The notes under the pieces: model-generated
What the model saw: the letters and a program-made list of their open reading frames with translations, nothing else
Told to the model about the DNA's origin: nothing
Databases searched by the model: none
DNA from: Listeria ilorinensis
GTDB taxonomy: Bacteria > Bacillota > Bacilli > Lactobacillales > Listeriaceae
Direction: 5' to 3'
DNA length: 64,000 bases
Assembly: GCF_913566895.1 (NCBI RefSeq)
Contig: NZ_CAJYCN010000007.1
Location: 80,204-144,203, forward strand
Translations under genes and position numbers: made by a program
Shown: positions 20,019 through 29,330 of the stretch, piece by piece
How positions within the stretch are numbered: position 1 is the first letter of the stretch
Layout of the letters: each line of letters opens with the position of its first letter

Positions 20019-20751
20019 CGGCTTCTTCTTTCGTTAACTGAATATAGATTTCATCCAGAGATGCCCCGCTCATCCCGAATTGTTCCTGTAAATCACGCAG
20101 CGTTCCTTCCGCTCGAATTCTGCCTTGGTGAAGAATGATAAATCGATCGCAATATTTTTCTGCGGTAGCAAGAATATGAGTAGACATCAAAATGCTTGCT
20201 CCATTGTCCCGCATCTCTTTAATCCAATCTAAGAGTGACTGAATGCCAAGCGGATCTAGACCAACGAAAGGTTCATCAATGATATAAAGTTTTGGCTGAA
20301 TAAGAAAGGCTGACATGATCATCACCTTCTGTTTCATCCCTTTCGAAAAGTGCGCCGGAAACCAGTTTAATTTATTTTCCAGCCGGAATTCCTTCAATAA
20401 CGGGCGCATCCTTGCTTCCAATTCCTCTTCTGTCAGACCATATGCCATCGCAGTCAACTCTAAATGTTCTTTTAATGTTAATTCTTCATATAGGACAGGA
20501 GTTTCTGGGATATAAGCAAATTTAGAACGATATGCCTCGACATCTTCCGAAAGTGTAGCGCCTTCGATCTTGATGCTCCCTTTTTTCGGTTGCATAAGAC
20601 CTGTTATATGTTTGATCGTCGTACTTTTACCCGCGCCATTCAGTCCGATCAGACCTGTAATTTGCTTTTCATCCAGTGAAAATGAAATATCCTGAAGAAC
20701 TGGTCGCTTTGTATAGCCGCCCGTTAAATGTTCTACTTCCAATAAAGTCAT
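20002..20751 (-). CDS. ecsA: ABC transporter ATP-binding protein EcsA
   Basis: A 249-residue nucleotide-binding subunit. Walker A is GLNGAGKST near 35-43, the signature is the non-canonical FSKGMKQKV near 137, Walker B is LYIIDEPFVGLDP, and the switch histidine is in STHILA. The second signature residue is not the usual G, which is known for EcsA-type proteins. AAGGAGG lies 8 nt before ATG 20751. It is the first gene of the ecsA-ecsB operon, divergent from hit exactly as in Bacillus. Confidence 0.93.
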   Translation of the reverse strand: MTLLEVEHLTGGYTKRPVLQDISFSLDEKQITGLIGLNGAGKSTTIKHITGLMQPKKGSIKIEGATLSEDVEAYRSKFAYIPETPVLYEELTLKEHLELTAMAYGLTEEELEARMRPLLKEFRLENKLNWFPAHFSKGMKQKVMIMSAFLIQPKLYIIDEPFVGLDPLGIQSLLDWIKEMRDNGASILMSTHILATAEKYCDRFIILHQGRIRAEGTLRDLQEQFGMSGASLDEIYIQLTKEEADETGI

Positions 20752-20927
20752 CTGTCGACTTCCTCCTTTGCGTTTTGAAAGCTACATGTAGGTATTTTCT
20801 TACATCATAGCATAAAATGATTCTTTTCCCTAAAAATTTACCAAAACTTTAGCTTCGAGAAATGATTTTACGTTCTAAGTATGGTACATTTAAATGGAGA
20901 GATATGAAATGAGAGGTGGCCTTTTAA

Positions 20928-21350
20928 ATGGATGATTGTATTTTTTGCAAAATCGCAAAGGGGGACATCCCTTCTGCTAAAATTTATGAAGACGAAAAAG
21001 TCTATGCGTTCCTTGATCTTAGTCAAGTAACAAAAGGACATACGCTCATCATACCCAAAACACATGCACGTAATATTTTTGATCTACCAGAAGATGAGGC
21101 TGCTGAAATATTCCGCCGTGTACCTAAAATCGCAAATGCGCTAAAGCAAACATTGGCGTTGGAAGGCTTGAATGTTTTGAACAACAATGAAGAAGTTGCT
21201 AGTCAGTCTGTTTTCCATACTCATATTCATTTGCTACCGCGCTACTCAGCAAAAGATGATTTTGGCTTAAAATGGAAGGACAATTCCGGTAGTTATACAC
21301 AAGAAAGTTTTCAGGAATTAGCTGAATCAATTGCTGCACACATTCAGTAA
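20928..21350 (+). CDS. hit: HIT family protein (nucleotide hydrolase/transferase)
   Basis: A 140-residue member of the histidine triad superfamily, purine nucleoside phosphoramidase type. It begins with the FCKIAKGDIPS motif and carries the catalytic triad FHTHIHLLP near residue 97-105. C5 and C8 at the N terminus resemble a zinc-binding pair seen in HinT proteins. GAGAGGTGG lies 8 nt before ATG 20928. It is divergent from ecsA and followed 50 bp later by the YtxH-family gene, the Bacillus hit-yhaH arrangement. Confidence 0.93.
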   Translation: MDDCIFCKIAKGDIPSAKIYEDEKVYAFLDLSQVTKGHTLIIPKTHARNIFDLPEDEAAEIFRRVPKIANALKQTLALEGLNVLNNNEEVASQSVFHTHIHLLPRYSAKDDFGLKWKDNSGSYTQESFQELAESIAAHIQ

Positions 21351-21408
21351 TATTTCTGACAAATGTATTGATTATTTATGGATGCATATTTTCTAAGGAG
21401 TGATTCTT

Positions 21409-21771
21409 ATGGATAAAAAATCATTTATTTTTGGAATTTTAGCAGGTGCCGTTACAGGGGCTGCTACTTCGATCCTACTTGCACCGAAATCTGGACGTGA
21501 GTTACGTGAGGATCTTGCACAAAAATCAGGCGAAGCTGGGGTTATTTTGAAAGAACTTGCTTACAACGCGAATGAGCTAGTCCAATCGATTCAAGTTCTG
21601 GGGACAGAGGGTTCGACACTTTTAAAAGATGTTTCCAGTGATATTGTGGATTCGGTCGCAAAGTGGAATGAAGAAATGGAGCCTGAGAAAAAACGACTGA
21701 AAGATGAAATCAAGGATATGCAAAAAACGATTTCTGACCTTGAAAAAACATTAAAAAAAGATGCTAAGTAA
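21409..21771 (+). CDS. yhaH: YtxH-family membrane-associated protein YhaH
   Basis: A 120-residue protein with an N-terminal glycine-rich membrane segment (FIFGILAGAVTGAATSILLAP, about 6-26), the PKSGRELRE motif typical of YtxH/YhaH proteins, and a charged coiled-coil tail (about 85-120). ATG 21409 has AAGGAG 8 nt upstream; the GTG at 21400 overlaps that site. It is probably co-transcribed with hit and ends at a strong terminator. Function unknown; the Bacillus member is stress related. Confidence 0.85.
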   Translation: MDKKSFIFGILAGAVTGAATSILLAPKSGRELREDLAQKSGEAGVILKELAYNANELVQSIQVLGTEGSTLLKDVSSDIVDSVAKWNEEMEPEKKRLKDEIKDMQKTISDLEKTLKKDAK

Positions 21772-21773
21772 TG

Positions 21774-21818
21774 GAAACTCTGTAAAAGGGCTTATCTCTC
21801 TTTTACAGAGTTCTTTTT
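21774..21818 (+). terminator. Terminator after yhaH
   Basis: AAACTCTGTAAAAG and its complement form a stem with a 9-nt loop, followed by TTCTTTTT. Confidence 0.9.
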
Positions 21819-21870
21819 ATGGAGAAATTGTTACACTTTCGTCAAAGATATGTTTTTTTAGAGAAAAAGG

Positions 21871-21911
21871 TTGAAAAGTCGCTGCTATGATACTACAATA
21901 TGATGGTATCA
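21871..21911 (+). promoter_or_regulatory. Promoter of the DUF3267 gene with overlapping inverted repeat
   Basis: TTGAAA (21871-21876), a 17-nt spacer and TACAAT (21894-21899) form a near-consensus sigma-A promoter. An inverted repeat, TGATAC-N12-GTATCA (21888-21911), flanks the -10 and could be an operator. Confidence 0.65.
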
Positions 21912-21958
21912 TTTGCAGGAGCAGATGAATTTTGCTTGTTATCGGAGGACTGTTTTTA

Positions 21959-22498
21959 ATGCGCTGCTTAAAATCGGTGAATACGGAGAGACGTGATGAA
22001 TTTAATCGTTGTTTCTTAAAAAGCCTATTGATCTGGCTTGCGGCACTCTGTATCATCTTTTTGGCTCGAAATTTCTTAACAAATGATGAATTTTCAACCA
22101 AGTATAACTTTTTAGCATTTTTAGGCTTATTTCTCATTTACCCGCTACATAAATTGCTCCATGTTCTAGCTGCATGGAAATATCGTGCTGGTGTTGCGGT
22201 TCATTTTAAACGGCACTTTTACATTATGCCTTGTATGCAGGTACGGATTCATCGGATCATTCCAAAGTGGCGTTATATTGCGTCTCTATCTTTTCCATTT
22301 GCACTGATATCAATATTTTTGATTGGGCTTATGGTCATTTATCCGCTTTATAATACGCCTATTTTTCTAATTTTGCTATCTGTACATGTTGGTATGAGTT
22401 ATCCAGACTTTATCCACATTCGAAAACTTTGGTATATGCCAAGAAATTGTTTTGTAGAAGATGCTGAACGTGGTTTTTCCATCTTAATTTCTGATTAG
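21959..22498 (+). CDS. DUF3267-like membrane protein
   Basis: A 179-residue protein with four predicted membrane helices (about 20-38, 50-68, 105-128 and 132-150). The HKLLHVLAAWKY stretch resembles the helix that carries HExxH in metalloprotease-like DUF3267 proteins, but here the glutamate is replaced (HKLLH), so a protease activity is doubtful. ATG 21959 has CGGAGG upstream; TTG 21932 is a weaker option. It is monocistronic, with its own promoter, and is followed by prsA. Function unknown. Confidence 0.7.
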   Translation: MRCLKSVNTERRDEFNRCFLKSLLIWLAALCIIFLARNFLTNDEFSTKYNFLAFLGLFLIYPLHKLLHVLAAWKYRAGVAVHFKRHFYIMPCMQVRIHRIIPKWRYIASLSFPFALISIFLIGLMVIYPLYNTPIFLILLSVHVGMSYPDFIHIRKLWYMPRNCFVEDAERGFSILISD

Positions 22499-22550
22499 AA
22501 ATGAGAATATGATTAAAATTTTAACATCTTTTCTTTTTCAGTGATTTTTA

Positions 22551-22559
22551 TGGTATAGT
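22551..22559 (+). promoter_or_regulatory. Extended -10 promoter of prsA
   Basis: TGG-TATAGT forms an extended -10 about 55 bp before the prsA start; no clear -35 is present. Confidence 0.45.
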
Positions 22560-22613
22560 ATTTATGTGTTTATGGAGATTATTCCCAATCAACTAAGGAG
22601 CGTGTTTTTTTAT

Positions 22614-23558
22614 ATGAAAAAGAAATTAGCACTTGGACTTGTCATGCTTGTGGCAATGTTCTCACTCGCTGCATGCGGGGGCGGCGGTACAGTTGTTAAA
22701 ACTGACGCAGGAGACGTAACAAAAGATGAAATGTATGATGCTATGAAAGATAAGTATGGTGAACAAACCGTGCAACAATTGACAATCGAAAAAGTCCTTT
22801 CCGATAAATATAAAGTGACCGATGATGAAGTCAATGCGAAGTACAAAGAATACGAAAAACAATATGGCGATCAATTCAGTTCAGTCCTTCAACAAAGTGG
22901 CTTGACTAAAGACACTTTCAAAGATAACATCCGCTATAACTTGTTAATTCAAAAAGCAACAGAAGCAAATGTTAAAACAGATGACAAAACACTGAAAAAA
23001 TACTATGAAACTTGGGAACCAAAAATCACCGTTTCTCATATCTTAGTCGACAGTGAAGATAAAGCGAAAGAAGTAGAGCAAAAACTGAAAGATGGCGGTA
23101 ACTGGGATGACCTTGCAAAAGAGTATTCCACTGATACCAACACAAAAGATAATGGTGGTAAGTTACCTGAATTCGGTCCTGGACAAATGGACGAAGCCTT
23201 TGAAAAAGCAGCTTATGGTCTGAAAAACAAAGGTGACATCAGTGAGCCTGTCCAAACTTCTTACGGCTGGCACATCATCAAGATGGACAAACCAGCAGAA
23301 AAAACAACCTATGACAAAGATAAAAAACAAGTCAAAGAAGATTATATTCAAAGTCAACTAACAACTGAAAACATGCAAAAAGCCATCTCAAAAGAACTAA
23401 AAGCAGCAAACGTGAAGATTGAAGATAAAGACTTGAAAGATGCTCTTAGCCAATATACATCTACTAGCAACTCTTCTTCTAGTGATTCTTCAAAGAGCAG
23501 TGATAGTTCAAAGAGCGACGATAGTTCAAAGAGTGATGACAGCTCTTCCAGTAAATAA
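22614..23558 (+). CDS. prsA: Foldase lipoprotein PrsA (peptidyl-prolyl isomerase)
   Basis: Membrane-anchored extracellular foldase that helps secreted proteins and penicillin-binding proteins fold. The 314-residue precursor has a lipoprotein signal with lipobox SLAAC (C21), a foldase arm domain, a parvulin PPIC domain at about 135-230 (ITVSHILVDSEDKA, GGKLPEFGPGQM, TSYGWHIIKMD), and a second arm. The tail from about 285 is an unusual low-complexity Ser/Asp/Lys repeat (SSDSSKSDDSSKSDD). ATG 22614 is 13 nt after AAGGAG; the frame extends upstream to 22566 without a ribosome site. Listeria have two PrsA paralogues; this position fits the prsA2 locus. Confidence 0.94.
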   Translation: MKKKLALGLVMLVAMFSLAACGGGGTVVKTDAGDVTKDEMYDAMKDKYGEQTVQQLTIEKVLSDKYKVTDDEVNAKYKEYEKQYGDQFSSVLQQSGLTKDTFKDNIRYNLLIQKATEANVKTDDKTLKKYYETWEPKITVSHILVDSEDKAKEVEQKLKDGGNWDDLAKEYSTDTNTKDNGGKLPEFGPGQMDEAFEKAAYGLKNKGDISEPVQTSYGWHIIKMDKPAEKTTYDKDKKQVKEDYIQSQLTTENMQKAISKELKAANVKIEDKDLKDALSQYTSTSNSSSSDSSKSSDSSKSDDSSKSDDSSSSK

Positions 23559-23571
23559 TAAGATGATTCTT

Positions 23572-23603
23572 CCCCGGACTCTTTAAAAGAGCCCGGGTTT
23601 TTT
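23572..23603 (+). terminator. Terminator after prsA
   Basis: CCCGG-ACTCTTT and AAAGAG-CCCGGG form a compact stem followed by six T. Confidence 0.92.
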
Positions 23604-23628
23604 ATTAGAAAATTAGTCTCTACACACA

Positions 23629-23676
23629 AAAAAAGAGCTTTGGAAATTTGGTCGTCAAACCGAATTCCAAAGCTCC
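23629..23676 (-). terminator. Terminator of the yhaO-yhaN-yhaM operon
   Basis: GAGCTTTGGAAWTYGG arms with an 8-nt loop are followed by seven T on the minus strand. A second small hairpin (CCCT-GTAA-AGGG, about 23689-23700) lies between it and the yhaM stop. Confidence 0.88.
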
Positions 23677-23706
23677 CTATTTTCATTACCCTGTAAAGGG
23701 ATTTTT

Positions 23707-24654
23707 TTATTCTTGATCAAAGTTTGGACGGTAAAAGGAGCGATTATCTAAACCAAAAACACGCTCGCTGAATTCACCTGGTTTTGTGTGACGCAATGCT
23801 TTATCCATCATGTTCATCGTAGCATCCATCAAATCGATTTGATGTAAGATTTCTGCTTCTCGAACTAGCGGAGGTTTAGGACTTCCCCATTCTCCCTTTC
23901 CATGATGTGCAAGCAGGACATGCTTCAACACAACAACTTCTTCTCCATCAATCTGCAATTCTTCTGCCATCTTACTGACTTCTTCCACCACAATAGAAAT
24001 ATGTCCAATCAAATTTCCTTCAAGTGTATAAGTAGCTGAAACCGGCCCAGAAAGTTCAATAACTTTCCCCATATCATGAAGAATGACACCTGCATAAAGC
24101 AAATCACGGTCGACTGTTGGATACAGATCTGCGATTGCCTTTGCCAGTCGAAGCATCGAAATAACGTGGAAACTAAGCCCAGAAACAAATTCATGATGAT
24201 GCCGGACTGCTGCTGGATAATCATAAAATCGATCTTGATATTTTTTTAATAGTGAACGCGTAATACGAACCAAATTGGCATTTTTCATTTTAAAAATAAA
24301 TTGCATGATTTCATTAGCAATCTCATCCTTGTCAATCGGTGCTGTCTCCATAAAATCTCCCGGTTTCACATTATCGACAGGAACCGCTTGTCTAATCTGC
24401 CGAATCTTCAATTGCTTACGGCCGCGATAATTTTGTATATCCCCTACAATATGGACGATTTGTTGTGCAGCATAGTTAGCCTCATCATTGTCCGATACAT
24501 CCCATAGTTTGGCTTCCAGTTCCCCTGATTTATCCTGCAAAACTAAACTTAAAAATGGCTTCCCGTTACTTGCAATTCCTTTTGTGCTGGATTTAATCAA
24601 TAAAAATAGATCCACACCAGCGCCTACTTCATAATCAAGTAATTTCTTTTCCAT
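23707..24654 (-). CDS. yhaM: 3'-5' exoribonuclease YhaM
   Basis: Cytoplasmic RNase that removes 3' tails from RNA. The 315-residue protein has an N-terminal OB-fold nucleic-acid domain (about 15-90, [19 protein letters not shown]) and a C-terminal HD phosphohydrolase domain with [13 protein letters not shown] and the metal-binding HDMGK motif near 195. I prefer ATG 24654, 8 nt after AAGG, because ATG 24660 is only 2 nt from it. It is the third gene behind yhaO and yhaN, 39 bp downstream, as in Bacillus. Confidence 0.93.
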   Translation of the reverse strand: MEKKLLDYEVGAGVDLFLLIKSSTKGIASNGKPFLSLVLQDKSGELEAKLWDVSDNDEANYAAQQIVHIVGDIQNYRGRKQLKIRQIRQAVPVDNVKPGDFMETAPIDKDEIANEIMQFIFKMKNANLVRITRSLLKKYQDRFYDYPAAVRHHHEFVSGLSFHVISMLRLAKAIADLYPTVDRDLLYAGVILHDMGKVIELSGPVSATYTLEGNLIGHISIVVEEVSKMAEELQIDGEEVVVLKHVLLAHHGKGEWGSPKPPLVREAEILHQIDLMDATMNMMDKALRHTKPGEFSERVFGLDNRSFYRPNFDQE

Positions 24655-24693
24655 TTGCATCGCCTTCTTTCTATATCATGCTGGGTTCATCTT

Positions 24694-27468
24694 TTAGTAT
24701 AGCACGAGTGACTCCTGTTCGGAAAAATATTTATCTGCCTGCTTATGACAAGTGAAAAACAAAATCTGATTCTTTCCTTTTCGTTTTTCCAACAATTTCA
24801 TAATGGCATCAAGCCGCTTAGCATCAAAATTGACAAATCCATCATCAATAAGTAGCGGCAGTGGGTAATCTTCAGAAATAATATCAATCAGGGCAAAACG
24901 GACAGCCAAATAGAGTTGTTCTTTAGTGGCTTGACTCAATTCTTCTGATCGGAAATGCGTGTCATCATGGCGTATAACTTCAAGCTTTTCATTTTGGAAT
25001 TGAACATCTTTGTAGGCGCCATTCGTTAATTCAGCAAAATAACTCGCAGCAAATTGCCTAGCTTTAGGGAATTTATCTTCCTGTAAATGGTTCATTGTTT
25101 CGTAGATGAGTGCTTGTGCTGTTTTTAGTTCAATCCACTGCTGAGCAAGATCTTGTAGTTCATTTTTTTCCATATAGTAGTGCTGCATCAGCTCGCTATA
25201 AGTCCCGCCTTCTTCCAATTGTTCAATTTGATGCGCCTTTTGCATCCGTTCATTGCGTAAAACTTGCTCCTCATATTCTAAAGTCTTTGCTGCTTCAGCA
25301 AGTTCTAATTCTGTTTTTTCTAGCTCTGCTTGCTGCTCGTACTTGCTTAATTGAAGGATTTGTTCATCAGGCAATTGGCCTTTCAGAAGCAGCATTCGTT
25401 CTTTCGCTTGCAGATAATCACGTGCTTTTTGAGCAGCTTGACGAAAACTTGCTTCATCATTGACCTTTGCATCGCGGTAAAGCGCCTGTTTTGCTGCCAT
25501 CAAGGTGTCGATATCTCGTTCAAGCAACTGAATATCTTGCTCTAGTTGCTCCAACTTTTCTTGAATTTTGATCCCAGCTTCGGCATCCGCGCGGTTACGT
25601 TTTAAAAAATGACGCATTTCTGCCACCTGTTCTTCAACTGGTACATGAGATGTTGTAATAGATAAGGATGCTACTGTAGATGCCCATTTTTCTAGAAAAG
25701 GGCTAATTTCCTCAATTTCAACTTGCATCTGCTTATTTTTTTCATGTAGTTTTTGGCAGGCTTCACACTTTTGGACAAGCATCACGAGGGATTCGTTTCT
25801 CATCGATGAAAGTCCTAGTTGCCTTAAAAACTGCTGTTTGGTCAGTTGATGATCTCGGATGGCCGCAGCTAGTTCCCTTTCCTCCCTTTCATACTCGACA
25901 AGTGCCAAAGCAAGTTCATCTGTTTCAGCAAGCAGAGCCTGCCAATTCTGTCGTTTTTGCTTTTGTTCAAAATAGGCCATCATATCTAACTGACTCATTT
26001 CTTGCCCACTTTTCGATCGATTGCTGAAAAAGAAACCTAAACCTATCAATAATCCTAAACCACCTAGTGCGCCCAGCCACCATAGTGAAATGAAACTGGC
26101 AGCAAGCAAGAGAATCAGTCCTATCCCACTACTGGCGATTGCTGCTTGTTGCACGCTAGATGAACTTTTTTTCTGCTTTTTGGATTGATAGGCTGCTTCA
26201 AATTGCGCTATTTTATCTGCTGGCCATAGTTCAGTCTCCATTCTTTCAAGTTGAGTACTCTTTTTCTGGATCAACTCTTCTTTTTCTCTTTTTTGAGTGG
26301 CTAGTCTTTCTTCTTGTTGTTGATATTTTTGTTCTGTGATTGTTAGTTCTTCAGCTTGCTGTAAAGCATCAGAAGGCACATATATATCATAATCATGGAG
26401 ATCCAGCTCTTCCATCAATTGATTTTCAAAGAGCGTTTCTTCGTTTAAACGTTTTTGTAGTTGTAAAAGCTGCTTTATTTTATCTTGATAAAGTGGCCAT
26501 TCATTCAAACTTACCTCGATCTGACTGAGAAGTGAATCCGACTCTTCCTTTTGTTTAAAAGCTGGATTTTCTTTTAATGTCTGCTGCCGTTCTTTGAGCT
26601 GCAGATATCTATTTTGCTTTTGGTTCAATTCTGTCAATAAATGTTCCAGACGAATAATACCATCCGTTGGAAACTCCTGCTCACCATATTTTTCAGCTAT
26701 CCTTTCTAGCCCCTGCCATTCTTCGTAAACGGGCCACTTTCTCCGCAAAGCCTCTAATTCAAGTCGCTGCAATTGATTGGCGGCAGCAGATTGCTGATTC
26801 TCATCCAACCGTTGTTCTGTTTCGTTCCATTCTTTTTTTAATTGCTGATACTTTTGGTTCGCTGATTTTGCATGTATGTAAGCTTGATGGGCTTCCTTTG
26901 TCCGTAGCAATTGCTGATTGATAATAGGATTGCGACCGCTGGGTTTAAACAACTGCTCCATCTGCTTTTCCAAATCAGCCACCGCCCTGAGCAACTTATC
27001 AGAACCTATTGTTCCTGCTTGCAACAAATATCTTTCAAATTCGCTTTGTTTCATTTGATTGATCTGTTGCAGGCCATGTATATCAAATGAAAAAATAGCC
27101 TCATAACTAGCCCTGTCCATGTCAGCTAAAATCTCAGACAGCCGCTCTTCCCCGGCAATCGTTCCGTCTTCCAGATACAGGTTGACATCACCAGTCGCTT
27201 TGCCCTTAAGACGTTCAACAACCACTATACCAAGACACGTTTCCGAAAGCGTCAAGCGTCCTCCATACGGGCCCTGATTTTTAGGTTCCATACGCGGAAT
27301 AGTTTGCTGCTTCGTTGGAAAGCCAAATAATATACTATGGATAAAAGCCATAATTGTGGACTTGCCTGCTTCATTCTCACCATAGATCATTTGGAAAGCT
27401 TGAATATCATGAAAAGTTGTATTCTGCCATTTTCCATATCCTAAAATAGCAATCTCTGTTATCTTCAT
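24694..27468 (-). CDS. yhaN: SbcC/Rad50-like ATPase with central membrane hairpin, YhaN
   Basis: A 924-residue ABC-type ATPase of the AAA_27/YhaN family. Walker A is GENEAGKST near residue 31, and the C-terminal Walker B is LPLLIDDGFVNFD. Between them are long coiled coils, interrupted near 445-485 by two hydrophobic helices (IGLILLLAASFISLWW, LGGLGLLIGLGFFF), so the arm is probably membrane anchored, unlike SbcC. It overlaps yhaO by 4 bp (ATGA). With the YhaO nuclease it likely forms a DNA-end-processing complex, which is inferred from the SbcCD parallel. Confidence 0.9.
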   Translation of the reverse strand: MKITEIAILGYGKWQNTTFHDIQAFQMIYGENEAGKSTIMAFIHSILFGFPTKQQTIPRMEPKNQGPYGGRLTLSETCLGIVVVERLKGKATGDVNLYLEDGTIAGEERLSEILADMDRASYEAIFSFDIHGLQQINQMKQSEFERYLLQAGTIGSDKLLRAVADLEKQMEQLFKPSGRNPIINQQLLRTKEAHQAYIHAKSANQKYQQLKKEWNETEQRLDENQQSAAANQLQRLELEALRRKWPVYEEWQGLERIAEKYGEQEFPTDGIIRLEHLLTELNQKQNRYLQLKERQQTLKENPAFKQKEESDSLLSQIEVSLNEWPLYQDKIKQLLQLQKRLNEETLFENQLMEELDLHDYDIYVPSDALQQAEELTITEQKYQQQEERLATQKREKEELIQKKSTQLERMETELWPADKIAQFEAAYQSKKQKKSSSSVQQAAIASSGIGLILLLAASFISLWWLGALGGLGLLIGLGFFFSNRSKSGQEMSQLDMMAYFEQKQKRQNWQALLAETDELALALVEYEREERELAAAIRDHQLTKQQFLRQLGLSSMRNESLVMLVQKCEACQKLHEKNKQMQVEIEEISPFLEKWASTVASLSITTSHVPVEEQVAEMRHFLKRNRADAEAGIKIQEKLEQLEQDIQLLERDIDTLMAAKQALYRDAKVNDEASFRQAAQKARDYLQAKERMLLLKGQLPDEQILQLSKYEQQAELEKTELELAEAAKTLEYEEQVLRNERMQKAHQIEQLEEGGTYSELMQHYYMEKNELQDLAQQWIELKTAQALIYETMNHLQEDKFPKARQFAASYFAELTNGAYKDVQFQNEKLEVIRHDDTHFRSEELSQATKEQLYLAVRFALIDIISEDYPLPLLIDDGFVNFDAKRLDAIMKLLEKRKGKNQILFFTCHKQADKYFSEQESLVLY

Positions 27469-28700
27469 TTCTTTTCACCTTCCAGATCTGCAAGTAAGCT
27501 TCCAACTCGCTTCATGGCCTTTGTTGTTATTTCCTGTCGTTCGCTTTCGCTGATATCCTCCATAAAACGGCTCATACCCGAATGAAAATAAAGGGCTTCA
27601 ATATTTTGAAAAAACGGTCCTTCTGCATCTAATTTATCTTTTGCAAACTGCCACTCTTCTTGAAGCAGACCATTTTTCCACCAGTCTTCAGCCACTTCAT
27701 CGTGGTTTTCAGAAAAAAACAGCTGGTTTACCCACACAAATGTCCCGTCTTCTGCTAACGCCTGCTCCTGCAGCATGGAAAGCCAGTCTTCGCGCAGTAA
27801 TTTATCGTTATGCGGCATTTCAATATGCAACTGTAAAAAATAGGATTCGGGCAACTCCTTGTAATGCGCCAAGCAATCAGTCAACCTTTTAAAGAGCTGT
27901 GTCTTATCCGGGACCTCGTCAAACTGGATGATCACATCTTCCCAAATCAACGGACTTGTCGGTATAAAAGTCGCTGTGCTGCCTCCTTCGTCAAGCGTTA
28001 CGAAAGTGCAGCCTTTTGGTCCCAGTTCTTTACGACTTCTGCCCTGCATATTGCCGGGATAATGAATCATTGGTTCCAAATCCAAGGTCATTCGCTTATG
28101 GATATGTCCCAAAGCCCAGTAATCAAAACGTTTGCTCTTTAATTCATTTACTGAAAACGGCGCATAGACATCGTGGGCTTCCGATTGGGTGATTTCTGAC
28201 CCGTGAAGCAGTCCGATATGAAAATCAGCTTCTCCTGTCCGTTGATATTCTTGGATCCGTTTTTCAGGTATATGACGCCGATCATAGCTAAAGCCATAAA
28301 TACTTGCCGTCGGACGATTGGCACGCTGAAAAAGAACTGTTTTCACATGTGGAGGAAAAACTGTGACATTCTCAGGTAGCTGCAAGCGATCCTGTCCCTC
28401 CGCGTAAAAGTCATGATTCCCGTGGATTAAATAAACTGGGATATCGGCTTGTTCAAGACGTTTCATTTCCTGATAAAAAACAACTTGGGCTCGAATACTT
28501 AGATCTTCTTTATCGTAAATATCTCCAGCAATCAGCACAAAATCAACTGCTTCCCGAATCGCGGCATCTACCCCGCGAGCCAAAGAGCGATTCGAAGCTT
28601 CTTTGATTTCAGCAAATAGGCGTTCAGGTATTTTTTTAAGACCGGCAAATGGGCTGTCCAAATGCAGATCGGCCATATGAATGAATCGCAAATTTTTCAT
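27465..28700 (-). CDS. yhaO: SbcD/Mre11-like metallophosphoesterase YhaO
   Basis: A 411-residue calcineurin-like phosphoesterase, probably a DNA nuclease. All five metal motifs are visible: ADLHLD (about 9-14), LIAGDIYD (about 54-61), HGNHDF (about 91-96), LLHGSE, and ALGHIHKR. ATG 28700 has GGGAG at 9-10 nt; TTG 28718 overlaps that site. It is the first gene of the yhaO-yhaN-yhaM operon, served by a near-consensus promoter. The Bacillus orthologue is associated with DNA repair. Confidence 0.92.
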   Translation of the reverse strand: MKNLRFIHMADLHLDSPFAGLKKIPERLFAEIKEASNRSLARGVDAAIREAVDFVLIAGDIYDKEDLSIRAQVVFYQEMKRLEQADIPVYLIHGNHDFYAEGQDRLQLPENVTVFPPHVKTVLFQRANRPTASIYGFSYDRRHIPEKRIQEYQRTGEADFHIGLLHGSEITQSEAHDVYAPFSVNELKSKRFDYWALGHIHKRMTLDLEPMIHYPGNMQGRSRKELGPKGCTFVTLDEGGSTATFIPTSPLIWEDVIIQFDEVPDKTQLFKRLTDCLAHYKELPESYFLQLHIEMPHNDKLLREDWLSMLQEQALAEDGTFVWVNQLFFSENHDEVAEDWWKNGLLQEEWQFAKDKLDAEGPFFQNIEALYFHSGMSRFMEDISESERQEITTKAMKRVGSLLADLEGEKK

Positions 28701-28735
28701 AAAAAGCGTCTCCCTCAAAACGAATATATGTTCTC

Positions 28736-28764
28736 ATTATACTTGTTTCGTCCTTCTCTTGCAA
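28736..28764 (-). promoter_or_regulatory. Promoter of the yhaO-yhaN-yhaM operon
   Basis: On the minus strand TTGCAA (28759-28764), a 17-nt spacer and TATAAT (28736-28741) lie about 35 bp before the yhaO start. Confidence 0.8.
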
Positions 28765-28838
28765 GCTTCTACAAAAGCAGCTAACAAATTTTTCTAATTA
28801 TGCTACAATAAAGAAAAACAGACTTGGAGGGAGCAAAG

Positions 28839-29261
28839 ATGGCGGACTGGAAACAACAACTTGGTGTGTATGGTGTTTACATAGAAAACGGGAAAATTTT
28901 CAGCATCTTACAAAAAGATGAAGGACCGTTCCAAAATAAATACGACCTGCCCGGTGGCTCTCTACTTGAGAATGAAATGCTTGCAGATGCGTTAAAACGC
29001 CATATGCATCGTTTCGACACGGAAGCCGAGCTTATAGCCCAACTTGGCAGCTATGATTTCTTGATTGGCTATGAGAAAGCACAGATTATCCATCACATTG
29101 CACTCGTTTTTCAGTTGAAGTTATATTTTGCACGTGAAAAAGAAATCCCATTAATTTTTGAAACCCCTTCTGAAAAACCTGCTGAATTTGTCATGCTACC
29201 ACTTGAAAAGATCACAAATACCAACGCTACACCCCTTTTAAATCTTATCAAAACGCTATAA
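28839..29261 (+). CDS. Nudix-fold protein with degenerate Nudix box
   Basis: A 140-residue protein with the Nudix fold order: an N-terminal strand region (LGVYGVYIENGKIFSI), then DLPGGSLLENE where the Nudix box begins. The box should continue to R-E-U-x-E-E-x-G-U, but the sequence reads KRHMHRFDTEAEL, so the catalytic metal-binding glutamates are missing. It is therefore probably inactive as a pyrophosphohydrolase, or acts as a binding protein. ATG 28839 has GGAGGGAG upstream, and TGC-TACAAT at 28801-28809 is an extended -10. It is a single-gene unit inserted between yhaO and yheA. Confidence 0.75.
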   Translation: MADWKQQLGVYGVYIENGKIFSILQKDEGPFQNKYDLPGGSLLENEMLADALKRHMHRFDTEAELIAQLGSYDFLIGYEKAQIIHHIALVFQLKLYFAREKEIPLIFETPSEKPAEFVMLPLEKITNTNATPLLNLIKTL

Positions 29262-29322
29262 AAAAACGGAAATTCGACAATTGTCACGTTTCGATAACTT
29301 GACTGCCGAATTTCCGTTTTCA
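29262..29322. terminator. Bidirectional terminator between the Nudix gene and yheA
   Basis: AAAACGGAAATTCG pairs with CGAATTTCCGTTTT around a long loop; it serves two convergent genes. Confidence 0.85.
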
Positions 29323-29330
29323 GATTAGAA

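Noticed and set aside
23460..23558. Serine-rich repeat at the prsA 3' end as a possible tandem-repeat element
   Set aside because: The repeats are in frame, encode a Ser/Asp/Lys tail and fit an extracellular linker; no sign of a mobile or CRISPR-like repeat.
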